Shown one piece after another: positions 45,675 through 56,774 of a stretch of 64,000 nt of DNA (the first letter of the stretch is position 1; each line of letters starts with the position of its first letter). The stretch is from Calvatia gigantea (Eukaryota > Basidiomycota > Agaricomycetes > Agaricales > Lycoperdaceae). The stretch covers positions 1,240,001 to 1,304,000 of the forward strand of contig JACAAK010000009.1 of assembly GCA_025093985.1 (NCBI GenBank), in the 5' to 3' direction. The position numbers were made by a program, and so were the translations under genes. Under the pieces are notes generated by a model that worked only from the letters and a program-made list of their open reading frames with translations, ran no database searches and had not been told where the DNA came from.

Positions 45675-46184
45675 CGTTGGGGTATTCGGCTCAGGCCTCC
45701 TGGGTGTATACGGTGCTGTGAAAAGCTACCAGAGCGACGGGGAGCGGATGCGTGACTGGAACCAGAACGGACGCGCTACGGCTAAGTCTGGAAAATTTGG
45801 AACCCCGAAAATAGTCGCCGGTGCTCAAGCGCTCAGGGACACAATCTTTAACACCTCCACGGTATTTTGCAAGTTCAGGGGAATTTACTTATTTACAAAA
45901 AGTGCGAATTTATCCGGACTATTTGTTGGATTTTAAGCTTAAAGCCCGGACTCGCCGTCAGGACTGAAGCACTGAGTACTGATGCATCATGCAAGAGCTT
46001 CAACAATGCCCGCAAGGACAACGTTAACAGCTAACAGCTAAGCGCTAAGCGCTAGATGCCTGCCGCGGTGGTTCCCACGATGTTGAGATACTTCGTCGTT
46101 TGATGCCTGGTAAATTGTCCGACGAGTCTTACTCATTGCGCATGTCATAAACATATCCTGCTACTTTCAATACGCAATTTCGAT
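45675..46184. other. divergent intergenic region NAM9/NPR3
   Basis: About 510 bp with short self-similar words (AACAGCTAACAGCTAAGCGCTAAGCGC near 46025-46050) but no gene. It should hold both promoters. Confidence 0.45.
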
Positions 46185-48750
46185 ATGGTAGAGAGTCTTC
46201 TTGCCATACTTCTAGTCACCAGTTCGGCTAAAGGCCCTGCTCTCGTTTACCGATGGCCTCCACTCCCAACCTGCTCTCCAAGGTTCAGCAGGGCAAGGCC
46301 AGATGATGGATCGTGGCCATCAGGATTGGATAACCCATGGCGCGTATCGCATACACCAGAAGCCCTAAAAGCACAAGCAGGTAGCCCAGATGAATCCTCC
46401 TTCAACCATGACCCCGAATACAGGTGGCAACGACCGATCGTAACTGTACGAACAAAATCGCGGTCTCCATCTCATAGTACATCCCCACACCCCGCTCGCG
46501 ACCGGTCCTTTTCTCCAGCTCCTCCTGAACCTACATTCTCAGGTGAATATGACCAACTTTTTGGTTACCAAGTTGATTTTCTCGCGGGATTGTTATTGCC
46601 TCACCGCTCAATGTGTCACCAGAAATTTGAACTTTTGGTTGACGACTTGGCTTTTGTTGGACATCCTGTTTGTGTGGACAAAGATGGGAAGTGGAGGTTC
46701 AAACCGGAGAAGCCGGAAAACGGAACTCGCGGAAGAGAGTCGAAGAGTACTCCATCGCCATCGAAGAAAGAGAGGGAAGAGTCTGAGGCTTCTTCGGTGA
46801 CGGAACTCCCCACCGAGGAGGGTTGGCTTCAATTCTTCCATCTAGTTTTCGTTCTTGACCTCCCCGATCCCTCCTCTTCGGCATCTGGCAATCTCTCCAA
46901 GTACTTCGATACCATCTATGAGCAGGTCGCTTTTACGACGACCGCAGCACTTTTCCAGGAGCAGGTGCTATCCAATTTCGTAGAGGAGGAATGTGACAAA
47001 TTAGGAGTCCTCAGAGATATATCGTTATCTGAAGGTTTCTTCTTTTTCCTTCTGGACGAAGAACCCCACTGACCAACCGAATAGGAGAGCCTTTCGCTGA
47101 ATTTGCCAGGAAAGGTCTCGGGGTATCATCTATTGCCTCCGCCATGAAGGCGCTTTTCGAGGCTATCAAAGCATCCAAAATCGCTCACTTCACCATAAAT
47201 GGTTTCCCACTCGAGCTACAGCTGCCTCCACATTTAGATACTTTACTGCATAATGATGACGATGCAGAGATGGAGTATTTCAACCCACCCCATGAAGACG
47301 ACACTCCTGGCTGGGGACCGGAAATGAGTTTCGGCTGGCGTCTACCGACATTAGCACCTTGGAAGAGCCTCTTACTTTTGGACGAAAAGCAGGATGGTAC
47401 CGATCCGTACGCGGATCTCAAGGATCCCCTTTTGAGTCCGGAAGCCCGTGGGATCGCAGAGGGGTTGGTGAAGTTCCTCGAAACAGTGGCAGTAACACTT
47501 TCGTAAGTCAGATGCTTCACTCCTTCCACCCTGGTTGCGTCACTAAACTTTATCGAATTTTTTTAGGCTAGCAGATGTGGCGAGCCTGCTGGACTGGGAT
47601 CTGGATAATCAGATATATCCAGTTGTCAGGTGGTTGGTATACCATCGACGAGCGAAGATCGTTGATACAATACATGTTGGGCTCAAGACTGCTTTTGCCA
47701 TCCCCCCGAAATTCGAGACTCCGTGCGTTCCTTTATCCGACCTAAACTTCTCCTACTAATTGGCCTCTTAATATTGCTAGGCTCTCAGAGCTGACAGCTG
47801 ATTTCGCCAAAACCTTCAATCACCCCGCCATCCCCTCTCTTCCTCGCATACTCGCCATCACCTCTGCCTCCATGTCAAAACAAACAGAAAACCATTTCTA
47901 CGCATGTTTTGTCAAATCAAAAGAGCTCATACCTACTTTCCAAGATGTCCTCATTTGGATGCTGAAGCGGGATCTCTTAATACCTCTGCACCTCCGGGTT
48001 CGCATCGTCGCCACACCTGACCTTAAACTCCGCGTACAACTCCAACGAGAAAAGATTTTGGCAAGGAAAAAGGCTCGTAGGAGAGGGCGAGGAAGACGAG
48101 ATTCTCCTCGACCACAACACGATGAATTGGACACTCAAGACCTTGGTCTCAAAGGGTTTCCAAACCCTGGGCTTCCTTGGCTCACACTTTCACCGGGGAA
48201 ATCTGCCAACAAACGCTTACCTTCAGTCGACTCGAACAGGGCGGGGATAAGTGAGTTCGTAATTCAGGAGGATGACGAAGAGGAATATTTCGATGATGGA
48301 TATTACGACCAGGTTCAGGATGGTCATGAGAATGGTGGATCTGAGAGTGATTTGAACAATGACGCGAACGATTCGAGTTGGGATGGAGATGGCGATAAAC
48401 ATAATGCCAGTATTATAAGTGATCCAGCGCGCGCTACTCCCATGCAGAGGATGTGGTTGTCAGCTATGTCAGAGGGAAAGGATTCGTATATCGCCAAGCG
48501 CTTTGAACTGTGTGTGATCCCGTTTGGTTCTTTGAGGATCGTGGGTGCTGACGACAAAATCACAGGATCAACCAGTACTTTGACGGAAAACATTCGGATG
48601 ATGAGATTTTGTACAGAGCAGAAATAACAAGAAGACAGTTGAGGGAAGTGTTGCACCACTACGAGGAATACGTGAGTCAAGTTCCATACATTAACTATCC
48701 CCTGATACTTATAAAACTTGTAGCTACAAACATTCCTTCATCCTTCATGA
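46185..48750 (+). CDS. NPR3: NPR3, GATOR1/SEACIT subunit
   Basis: Npr3 forms the GATOR1 (SEACIT) complex with Npr2 and Iml1, a GAP that switches off TORC1 during amino-acid or nitrogen starvation at the vacuole. The N-terminal longin-like part reads MVESLLAILLVTSSAKGPAL and YRWPP, followed by a Ser/Pro-rich insert and FGYQVDFLAGLLLPH, then FELLVDDLAFVGHPV. The middle has LFFHLVFVLDLPD-like and KYFDTIYEQVAFTTTAAL. After several introns come WRLPTLAPWKSLLLL, LASLLDWDLDNQIYPVVRWLVYHRRAKIVDTI and the C-terminal INQYFDGKHSDDEILYRAEITR, typical of the winged-helix end. The last exon stops at 48750. All joints keep frame. The end is only 12 bp from the neighbouring stop codon on the other strand. 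Confidence 0.92.
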
Positions 48751-48762
48751 TTGACGACAGTT

Positions 48763-49816
48763 TTACTTCAAGACAACGTCCCTATGAACCCATCCTAACA
48801 ACCTCTCCGCCTTCCGGCAGTCAAAGAAACCTTTTCTTCCGTTGAATTGTGCCCCTTCGACGACTGGGACATTGGGATAGTGTGACTCCCTCAATCTTCC
48901 ACTATCATCATCCTGAGCAATCTCAGGCGCAGTAACGAAGAATGCCTCGTGTTTCTTGGTCCACTTATTTGTATCGCATGTAACGGCCAAGAGGAATGCA
49001 TCTGCAAGTGAATCTTGTTGGACATATCCCCAAAGATGCCATGCATCAAGGCCTTCCTTGTGTTTTGCGATTGACCGGTCTGGGACGGACCAGTGTGGAC
49101 GAAGGCTTGCGACCCAGAGTGTGGGATATCGGCGTGTGATGGCGTCGGCCTGAAGCTCGCATATCCTGCCATAGAAATGACATCAGTACTTCAATTCGAT
49201 TTGGCAGCGATGTGGTGTGCACTGTGCTTACATTTTGGATAAACCGTATGGTTCGTCAGGCTCGCAAGGATGATTCTCGTCGAGGGGGAAGTATTTGAAG
49301 GCTGGTTTCACGCTGAAGAGCATCGGTATCACATTTACAGTGGATGCTTGCGCAATCCGTGTTATTCCTAACTGGACATCATAGGTCGGTCAGTAGTAAC
49401 TCGAGCTGTAGACATTAATAGGAACGCCATACTTCCGCACAAGCTCGTAGGACATTCCAGGATGAGACGACGTTGCTACATCGTAATCAGTAACATCACG
49501 GCATATGAGACTCCCGGAACCGACTCACCTGTTATGGGTCAGAAATTTATAGTCGTCCGGGTTTGGGTAAGCAGCAAGATGCACAACGGCTTCGCATTTT
49601 GAAGTCTGCAGTGCTTCCAACACATGCTCATCTCCCCTCAGATCGATTCGGCGAAACGTGAAATTCTCGCTATACTGATCTTGTTGGACGGCGCTCGCAA
49701 GTTCGTCGGAGAGAGGCGTGAGGTCGAATTCCAGTCACAGTATATCCGCGTTTGAGCGCGAGGAGGACGACACGCTTACCTATGCGACCGTTGCAACCTG
49801 TGACGACGAGTTTCAT
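48763..49816 (-). CDS. extended-SDR NAD-dependent epimerase/dehydratase, one frame break
   Basis: Start at 49816 gives the nucleotide-binding Rossmann start KLVVTGCNGRIGKRVVLLAL (a TGxxGxxG-type motif). Later blocks are EAVVHLAAYPNPDDY, ITRIAQASTVNVIP, the catalytic YGLSK (YxxxK), SLRPHWSVPDRSI, HLWGYVQQDSLADAFLLAV and the C-terminal RKAERLLGWVHRD. The substrate is unknown; related mushroom proteins are annotated only as NAD(P)-binding. Near the N-terminus the frame breaks after YTVTGI: DLTPLSDELASAVQQDQYSE continues in the next frame. The extra base is the G at 49726 (+ strand). Outside that point the exons join well, so the break may be an assembly error. Confidence 0.82.
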
Positions 49817-50135
49817 TGGGAGATCTAGTGGAGTGAATCCTGGAGAGGCTAGCAATGGAACGCCGCTCAGCATGTCTTTTGTGTGCACATGATCACACTT
49901 GGTATGATTCATTCTAATAATAGCCTAACGCAGCAATGACAATGTTGCCTGGCACCTGTTCGAAGGCTATGCAAGCAAAACATCTGACTGATCCCGGTGT
50001 GGATAGTTGGACATTGAAGAGTGATTATCCACAGCGAGGAAGGAAAAAGTCAGTCAAATCATTCAAGGCAAATCCAGTACGAAAAGTATGAATATAGTGG
50101 TTGGTATCTGGGCCATGGCATCATTAAGCAAATAG
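49817..50135. other. intergenic, nothing recognised
   Basis: Spacer between two minus-strand genes; no open frame, repeat or RNA gene of note. Confidence 0.5.
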
Positions 50136-51476
50136 TCATGTCGAAGGCAGAGGTAGAGGCCCCAAAGTCAAGAAACTAGGTCTAAAGCGATCCTGGTGGA
50201 ATATGCTGGCACCCAGCCCTTTGCGACACCAGGCGTCTATTATCAAACTGCCCCACAAGACGACCCAACTAACTGTCCATACTCTTCCTGCAACTCCACC
50301 CACCCGCACCCCAGTAAAATGCTTCCAGGTATATTCTAAAAGGATACCGAGACTTTGAATAAGGAAGTACCCTCCAACAGTCGAGAACTCTGCACCACGA
50401 CCCATACCCCATAACCCGAAATCATGGAGTAGGCCAGAGACGAGGAAGGCGCCTAAGACACCCCCCACCCGGCCGATTAACATAGAAAGGGGTTTGCCGC
50501 CTGCCGAGATGAAGATGTCGCGGAAGATCTGATGCCAGCGCTTGGCCCAGAATTCAGTTAGTGAGGTTGCAAGCCAGGGAGAGTCGAACATGGGTGGCCA
50601 TTGTAGAGGATGCTGTTGGAAAATACCTACACCAATGATCGTGAAGAGCTCGTAAGCTGCTTGTATGGACGAACAAATGAGGAGACCAGCGAGGAAACTT
50701 ATGAGGGTTGAGCGAAAAAAATTGTGAATGAGCGAAAGCGATGAGTCGTGAATCGAGCCCCCTAACGGAGCTCCGAGAGTGGTGGGGCCAAACCATTGCA
50801 CAGCCCAGTGCAGGTGGTCAGCAATGAGTACATATTTGATGAGGTTGAGCAGTGTTACGAGTAAGAAGACGCTTCGGCAATGCGTTGGTCGGGTTTCTGG
50901 AGGAACCTGCAGGCCACGCGACCAGTTCCACCCGTGGCCACGGAGATTGCTGGCGAGGTCAAAAGTATCCCATAGGCGTTGAGACTTGTCTGGTGAAACA
51001 TCGAACTTGAGTTTTGCTTCCCCAGGTATTCGATATAGCCTTCGGTACGGCGTTTGTTGGTACGACCAAGCAATGCAACGTCCTGCTGCGGTCGCCATCG
51101 CGAGCTATCAAAACTAAGTGCGCTTGAATTGAATATGAAGAGGGGTTCACTTACAACAAGCCCTTGATTCAGATACACCAGTCCTTCTCGATGCTTCAGT
51201 CCATAGACGAGGTCAATATGTGTTGCTGTTCGGAAAAACGACCAGAGGCTGAATGGTAGAAGGGTTAAGCGAATGGGCAGTGTTCCAGGAGTAAGGACCA
51301 GATATGCAGTCAAAGTATAGAGAACGATAGAAGGTAAGATGCCGATGGTGAATGACTGCCATGTGAGAGGTCCCCGGATCTCTGGCGGAGGGACGAGGTC
51401 GTAAATCCTGTTTGGAATGGAGACATTTGGTCAAGCCATCGGAATTCATACGCGCAACAAACACTCACCAATCCAT
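50136..51476 (-). CDS. wax-synthase-type membrane-bound O-acyltransferase
   Basis: A polytopic membrane protein with the wax synthase/MBOAT-like domain. Exon 1 is only MDW; the next exon adds YDLVPPPEIRGPLTW and membrane segments, and the last exon is long. Key blocks are RGHGWNWSRGLQVP (often seen in fungal wax-synthase proteins), SLTEFWAKRWHQIFRD and LVSGLLHDFGLW with the catalytic His, and several hydrophobic helices (SVFLLVTLLNLIKYVLIAD, FLAGLLICSSIQAAYELFT). Related fungal enzymes acylate sterols or secondary metabolites, for example acetyl transfer in terpenoid clusters. The frame is intact. Its position near the methyltransferase array might hint at a metabolic link, but no synthase gene is present. 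Confidence 0.82.
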
Positions 51477-52158
51477 ACCGCCCCTGTCAAATGAGCTGGG
51501 GAAGCCTCAAACAGTGTCAAGGACTTCAAGTCGTGACACTTACAGGATGAGCTGCGGGCGTCTAGTCTTTTCGCGCGCTCTGCTCTCTATGGCTCAGGGT
51601 CGTATTTGAAGCTTGACGGCTGTTGACAAGATCATTCATCAGCCCCAACCCCAACGGAGATACTTCTGGAGATTGGAGCTCTCCTCCAAGAGGGACGCAC
51701 CCACAAGCCAGCTACGAAGTCTGTCCCTTGCAGCGACCCGAAAATGGCTAGGACGACGCTAAGCAAAAACTTACCAAGCGGCTGGTAGGAACAGTCGACC
51801 GAAGAGGCACATTTCGATGTTGTCTGACCCCCACGGACGATCCGTTACCAAAATGCCGGCCAGAATTTTGGCTATGGTTTCATTCGGATTTCAGTACAAG
51901 TGAGTAATCCTGAAACGTAGCCTTGTTGGAGTGCGTTCCGCCCCGAAGTGTGTTCGCTATAGCAGTTCCATTGCACTCTTCCGTTGGTGGATTCCCCCTC
52001 CTCTGACCAGCCCTAACCACTTTGGACGCCATCTATTCCCTTCGGAGAGAAAGGATTTAGAACTCTTATTAAAGGCTACGTGATATAGTAGTCAACTCGG
52101 AAATTCGACGAAGTGGCCTTTTGGAAAGGAGCCGCAAAACAGACCAAGTATCAGCCAG
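51477..52158. other. intergenic, with coding-like text at its right end
   Basis: No recognisable gene. From about 52115 a second frame (AFWKGAAKQTKYQPDDAMG, then LTSGTRKTTVLQELYDS) looks protein-like and overlaps the next patch. Confidence 0.35.
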
Positions 52159-52617
52159 ATGATGCAATGGGAAAAAAAAACCGGGGCCGACTTACATCGG
52201 GCACTCGCAAGACCACAGTCTTACAGGAGTTATATGACTCAAGTATGCCATGTCTTCAGAATTCGCCCACCCAATTCTTCGGTAACCTCTGACTCGTATA
52301 TACTCAGAATCTGTGCCAAGAACCCAAAAAATGCCAGTCTCCGATTTGTATCAGGAAGCATCGTAGTCCATGCTGTAAAACTCGACCGGTTCAAGGCAAC
52401 AATCAGTCCTTCGGACGACTCCAACTCAATATTCCGACGCCCAGTAATTCTCACCCCTTCGGACCCTGTGGTACTCATGCTTGGAAAATGCGACTTATCG
52501 TTCATCCCTGTCCCAGAGAGCGTGTAGCGAGGTCGGTTCCGCCTTTTGATAGGGAGCGTGAGATCAAAGTCGAGACCATCCTTCAGGTTACATCCGAGTT
52601 ACGGAAGGCTCTAGGCA
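52159..52617 (+). CDS. unrecognised coding-like fragment, frame-broken
   Basis: The frame 52159-52527 reads FRIRPPNSSVTSDSYILR, then NASLRFVSGSIVVHAVKL and LTPSDPVVLMLGKCDLSF, a balanced protein-like composition. A different frame continues to a stop at about 52617 as SVPPFDREREIKVETILQV and SELRKALGI. The joint at about 52525 needs one missing or two extra bases. I do not recognise the family. It may be the remains of a gene, a short gene with an assembly indel, or a chance open frame. The methyltransferase copy 2 starts only about 60 bp downstream. Confidence 0.35.
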
Positions 52618-52674
52618 TATAATATGTCCTGGCGAGCGTTCTGGATTCGTTCCAGACAAGTCAATTACACTCCA

Positions 52675-53811
52675 ATGAGCGAGGATCATCTCAAAGCTGT
52701 CCCCTCCGCTCCAGCGTTGGACGCGAGGTTGTACGACTTGGACGAGGATCAACGCAACTTCTTGAAGAAGACCACCGGTATCAGTGATGACGACGAACTA
52801 AAGCGTCATGTTTTAAAAGTCCAAGGAGAAGCCTACAGAGTATACATCATTTTTTACACACTCATCCTCTACTTATCTGGCGAAACAACGACAGGTCTTC
52901 CCATATCCCTGCATTCGTTACTTTACATTTGCCAAGTAAGCACCTCTCATCATGTTGTCGGCTGTCCGCTCAGTAGGTTTTCCCCCCCAGGTTAGCCATC
53001 TCTCAGCTGCCTAATTACCGCCAAATCCTTAAATTACCCGATGAACGTCCCAATGCTATTTTACTCGATATCGGATGCTGCTGTACGTTATATGTCAAAA
53101 CACATGACCAGGATTCAAACCGGCGTTCTTTTCGTATAGTTGGCAGCGACTTGCGCAAAGCCGTATTTGATGGTTGGCCGGTCCGAAATACCATCGCATG
53201 CGACCTATTTGCTGGTGCGTGAAGCCCTACAGGTTCACAATTCATCAGCCGCCCATACTCAACCAGAAATTAAAGGGTTATGGGAGCAGGGCCACAGACT
53301 TTACAAAACCACTCCAGATACTTTTCTTGCAGGGTTTGTCGCGGGCGATGCTTTCGATGATAACATAACGTCTCTTCGTGAGCCACCCGCCTCATCTCCA
53401 TCCAGTACTCGGCCGATATCTCTCGCTTCGTTGACTTCTCTCAATCCCTTGAGAGGTCACATCGATGCGATCCATGGATCATTGTTCTTCCACTTGTTCG
53501 ACGAGGAGAAACAACTTGAACTTGCCCGTCGTCTCGCGGCTTTGCTCTCTCCCAAACCTGGTTCAGTTATTTTCGGAGGACACTATGGTCGCCCGGAGAA
53601 AGGTTTAAGGACAGAAGTTCTTGGTGACGGGAAAGAACATATTCAGTTTTGGCATTCGCCGGATTCTTGGGCTGAAATTTGGAATGGGAAAGTATTCAAG
53701 GAAGGAGGCGTGAAGGTTGATGTGACCTGGTCTGAAGATACCAGCCATTTCAAAGAATTGCAGAGGAATGGGAAGGTTTATTATATCAAGTGGTGCGTTA
53801 CAAGGTTGTAA
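52675..53811 (+). CDS. SAM-dependent methyltransferase, AusD-like family, copy 2
   Basis: A full-length copy, first of the tandem array. Blocks: ARLYDLDEDQRNFLKKTTGI, VFPYPCIRYFTF, LAISQLPNYRQIL, motif I ILLDIGCC and FGSDLRKAVFDGWPVRN, LWEQGHRLYKTTPDTFLAGF, NPLRGHIDAIHGSLFFHLFDE, LLSPKPGSVIFGGHYGRPEKG, FWHSPDSWAEIWNGKVFKEG and a C-terminal CVTRL. Six exons with the same intron positions as copies 3 and 4, and no frame break. Start chosen at 52675 (MSEDH) because the longer in-frame start at 52624 adds residues absent from the other copies. Substrate unknown. Confidence 0.87.
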
Positions 53812-54808
53812 AAGCTGGCCTGTGCACATCCTGTTGAACAGCCAGCCGCTTCATGAGCATCAAACAACGAATCAGAATGATTAATACGAGCGACTACGTG
53901 TGTCAGAACTAGGTCATGAAATTATTCCAAAGTTTCATATTTCATGGTATCATGCCACTGATAATCGCCGGGCTTTGACATTGCCCATCAGCTTGAGACA
54001 AACCCTCGAATCAGAATTCCACTTATCGCCACAAGACACAGAATCTCAAGGCGAACAGCGTACGTCTGTGTGTCATCGTCGCTTGCAAGCCGGTTTCATG
54101 GAACAAAAACTCCGGACTTTCGTGCCCTCGTGGCCAGGGTCCACTCACAACTACTCCACATTCATACACTCTGACTAAACAGTAGCAGGGTCATCATCCT
54201 CGTGTCCCCGTTCGTTCAAAGCAAGTATTGTTCCTTAGTCTGCGCAGTCTTCTTAGAACACGGCAGGTCTAAAGAGGTTGTGGGCCCATGAGAATAACGT
54301 GAAGGGGTGAGAGGACTAATTCGGGTATTCGCCGAAATAACATGAGCAACCGGCTGAACTCTTCAATGTACGTATCGCAACTTCCGGGTCTAAATCTTCA
54401 CTATCCCAAATTCCGACCACTGCGTTCTATAGAAATCATTGTCACTTCAGACCCCGGGACCCGAACGAGGTGGAATGTGACCCCATGCCTCTTATTTGGT
54501 CTCTAATAGCCCAATATGCTCTTCATTGCATTCACTCTACCATGTTATAAGCGTACCTGTTGCTACTCTGACAATCCCCTTCGTCAGATGAATCGGCTTT
54601 ATCTTTCCCCAAATACATATGCGCCCAAGATCACCCGTGGTGATATTTTAAATGGGAGTGGTTGGATTCCTGAACCCTGATCGGCCTAAACAGTGCCGTG
54701 GTTCCCAATTCACCGCAAACTCATTTAACGCGATATGCGGGCCTTTGGTCTTCCGCATAGTGAAATCTAAACAGTTCTTGGTGGGCGAGCCGCGCCTCGC
54801 CGCATCCA
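53812..54808. other. intergenic, nothing recognised
   Basis: About 1 kb between array copies 2 and 3. No relic of another copy is obvious. Confidence 0.45.
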
Positions 54809-54816
54809 TATATAAG
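54809..54816 (+). promoter_or_regulatory. TATA box of methyltransferase copy 3
   Basis: TATATAAG lies 45 bp upstream of the ATG at 54861, a plausible TATA position for a fungal gene. Confidence 0.5.
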
Positions 54817-54860
54817 CACCGAATTTGTCCATCACCAAGTCTGCGAGGGCTCGGCCGCAC

Positions 54861-55989
54861 ATGTCTTTCACGAACATCCCCACTCCCATGAGTAAAGGAC
54901 TGCTCCCACTAGATTCGGCATTGTATAGTCTGGATGAAAGCCAACGAAACTTCCTCAAACGGATAACAGGAATTACTACCGACGAGGATCTCAAGCGGCA
55001 TATTATGGATGTTCAGGCCAAGGCCTATAATGTGCGCCAAATTGCTAGCGTATCCAAGTGTGGCGCTACCAGTACATCTTAATACTCTCTTCGCTAGTTC
55101 TTTCCGTATCCTTGTATACGACACTTCACCTTCGCAAAGTGCGACAGACGAACGGCAACCGTACCTTGTGCTCACCTCCCCTTCAGGTTTCCTATTTCAA
55201 GTTTGCCCTGTTATAGTCGGGCGCTCCTGTTATCCAAGAAACATGGGGCCCTCTTTCTGGACATCGGGTGTTGCTGTATGTATTGCTTTGGTACTTCCCC
55301 GAAATCACCACTCACCGCTTTTGCAAAAGTCGGTAGCGATCTACGCAAAATCGTATCGGATGGTTGGCCAGCAACAACAGCTATAGGATCTGATCTCCAT
55401 GCCAGTATGATTATTCCATGAGATTGCCATTCAAATCCATTAAGAGCTTCTAGAATTTTGGGAATGGGGCCACGATCTGTACAAAAGCTCCCCTTCAACC
55501 TTCCCGGCAGCATTTATTCCAGGCAACGCATTTGACCAAAAGATATTATCGTCGCGAGAACCATTCTACTCAGCACCTTCAGATCTCAAACCAACAAACC
55601 TCACCTCCCTGGCTTCTTTGAACCCTTTGCAAGGGCACCTCTCTGCAATTCACGCGTCATTGTTCTTCCACCTTTTCGATGAAGAAGAGCAGCTCTGTTT
55701 AGCCCGTCGAGTCGCCGCTTTGCTCTCACATGAGTCGGGTTCAATGATATTTGGGGGACATTATGGCCGTCCGGAAAAGGGAACGCGAACCGAGTTACTC
55801 GCTGATGGTCTTGTACATACCCAATTCTGGCACTCTCCAAAGTCGTGGAAAGATCTTTGGGAGGGACAGGTGTTCAGGAAGGGCAGCGTGAGAATTGAGG
55901 TCGAATGGACGGTGGATGAACTGTCGTTTATGGAGTGTACTCAGGATGGAACCTTCTACTATATGAAGTGGTGTATCACTCGACTTTAA
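54861..55989 (+). CDS. SAM-dependent methyltransferase, AusD-like family, copy 3
   Basis: A full-length copy with the same exon plan as copy 2. Blocks: ALYSLDESQRNFLKRITGI, FFPYPCIRHFTFAK, FPISSLPCYSRALLLSK, motif I LFLDIGCC then FGSDLRKIVSDGWPATT, FWEWGHDLYKSSPSTFPAAF, NPLQGHLSAIHASLFFHLFDE, SGSMIFGGHYGRPEKGTRTE, HSPKSWKDLWEGQVFRKG and MKWCITRL at the end. The frame is intact after splicing. By eye, copies 2 and 3 are closer to each other (GGHYGRPEKG, FWHSP) than to copies 1 and 4. Confidence 0.86.
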
Positions 55990-56079
55990 CAACCAATTCT
56001 TATATACAGTAGCACACTCTGTCGGCGTCAGTCCAAATCCCTCCAGCATTCAAATACTTTCTGGACTCTCCTTGTACTA

Positions 56080-56668
56080 CGGTAGGTCGGACGTCCGAGG
56101 TTCATTTGCACACTTTCACTGTTTGTGTGACGGCTTTCCTGGTCACGTGACATCCCGAGCACGGCTTATACGCCCGAGATTCAACTCTCCAGAAATTTTT
56201 TCTTGAGTACATCTTAAACACCAAGTCTTCTCCAGACATACAGAATGCGGTGAAAGAACAATTTCCGATAGTTTCTGGAGGAAACTTAATGAGAATTTAG
56301 AGTATTGGAACAGTGACCGAGTGATGGCCGATTCAAGTTTCGAAGTCCGCAAATCTGCTGTGTAAACTGTTTACTTAAGTTGCCGTGACTGATAGCAGAT
56401 ATGCGGAGTTCAAAACTTTGATCGGCCGTCACTGGGTCACCACCCCAATACTTCAGAATTACACCAAGTTTCTCCCCAGGAACTATCAGGAACTATTTTG
56501 TTCACCATCTTCTGTATATATCTGGAGAGAACTGGGTGTTTAAGATGTACTCAAGAAATTTCTGGAGAGTTGAATCTCGGGCGTATAAGCCGTGCTCGGG
56601 ATGTCACGTGACCAGGAAAGCCGTCACACAAACAGTGGCAAATGAACCTCGGACTGTCTGGCCTACCA
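56080..56668. mobile_element. 589-bp foldback (full-length palindrome) element
   Basis: The two halves are imperfect reverse complements over nearly their whole length. The outer parts (GGTAGG(T/C)C(G/A)GAC ... CACGTGACATCCCGAGCACG) match best. The inner arms are more diverged and meet at the symmetric GTAAACTGTTTAC (56362-56374). There is no coding sequence. TA dinucleotides flank both ends (56078-56079 and 56669-56670), which would fit a Tc1/mariner-type MITE, but TA is too short to prove a duplication. It abuts the remnant of a methyltransferase gene. Confidence 0.75.
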
Positions 56669-56670
56669 TA

Positions 56671-56774
56671 CCGTGCGAGTTGATGTTGAATTATTGGAGG
56701 ATGAGAGGAAAGATGTGATATCCCCAGAAGGCACAGTATTCTACTTGATGAAGTGGTCTGTGACCAGACTATAA
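56671..56774 (+). pseudogene. C-terminal remnant of a fifth AusD-like methyltransferase
   Basis: Directly after the foldback element the sequence reads VRVDVELLEDERKDV, then FYLMKWSVTRL and a TAA at 56774. This is the exact C-terminal layout of the other copies (…VDVEL…, (Y/L)KW(S/C)VTRL). Nothing upstream of the element matches the missing part, so the rest has been deleted or lies elsewhere. Confidence 0.8.

Noticed and set aside
45589..45936. 115-codon plus-strand frame at the NAM9 5' end
   Set aside because: Antisense to the first NAM9 exons, which have clear homology and splice joints.
5131..49726. Programmed +1 frameshifting as explanation of the frame breaks
   Set aside because: Contexts share no slippery codon, stop codon or structure; the breaks affect unrelated genes; and one is of the opposite type.
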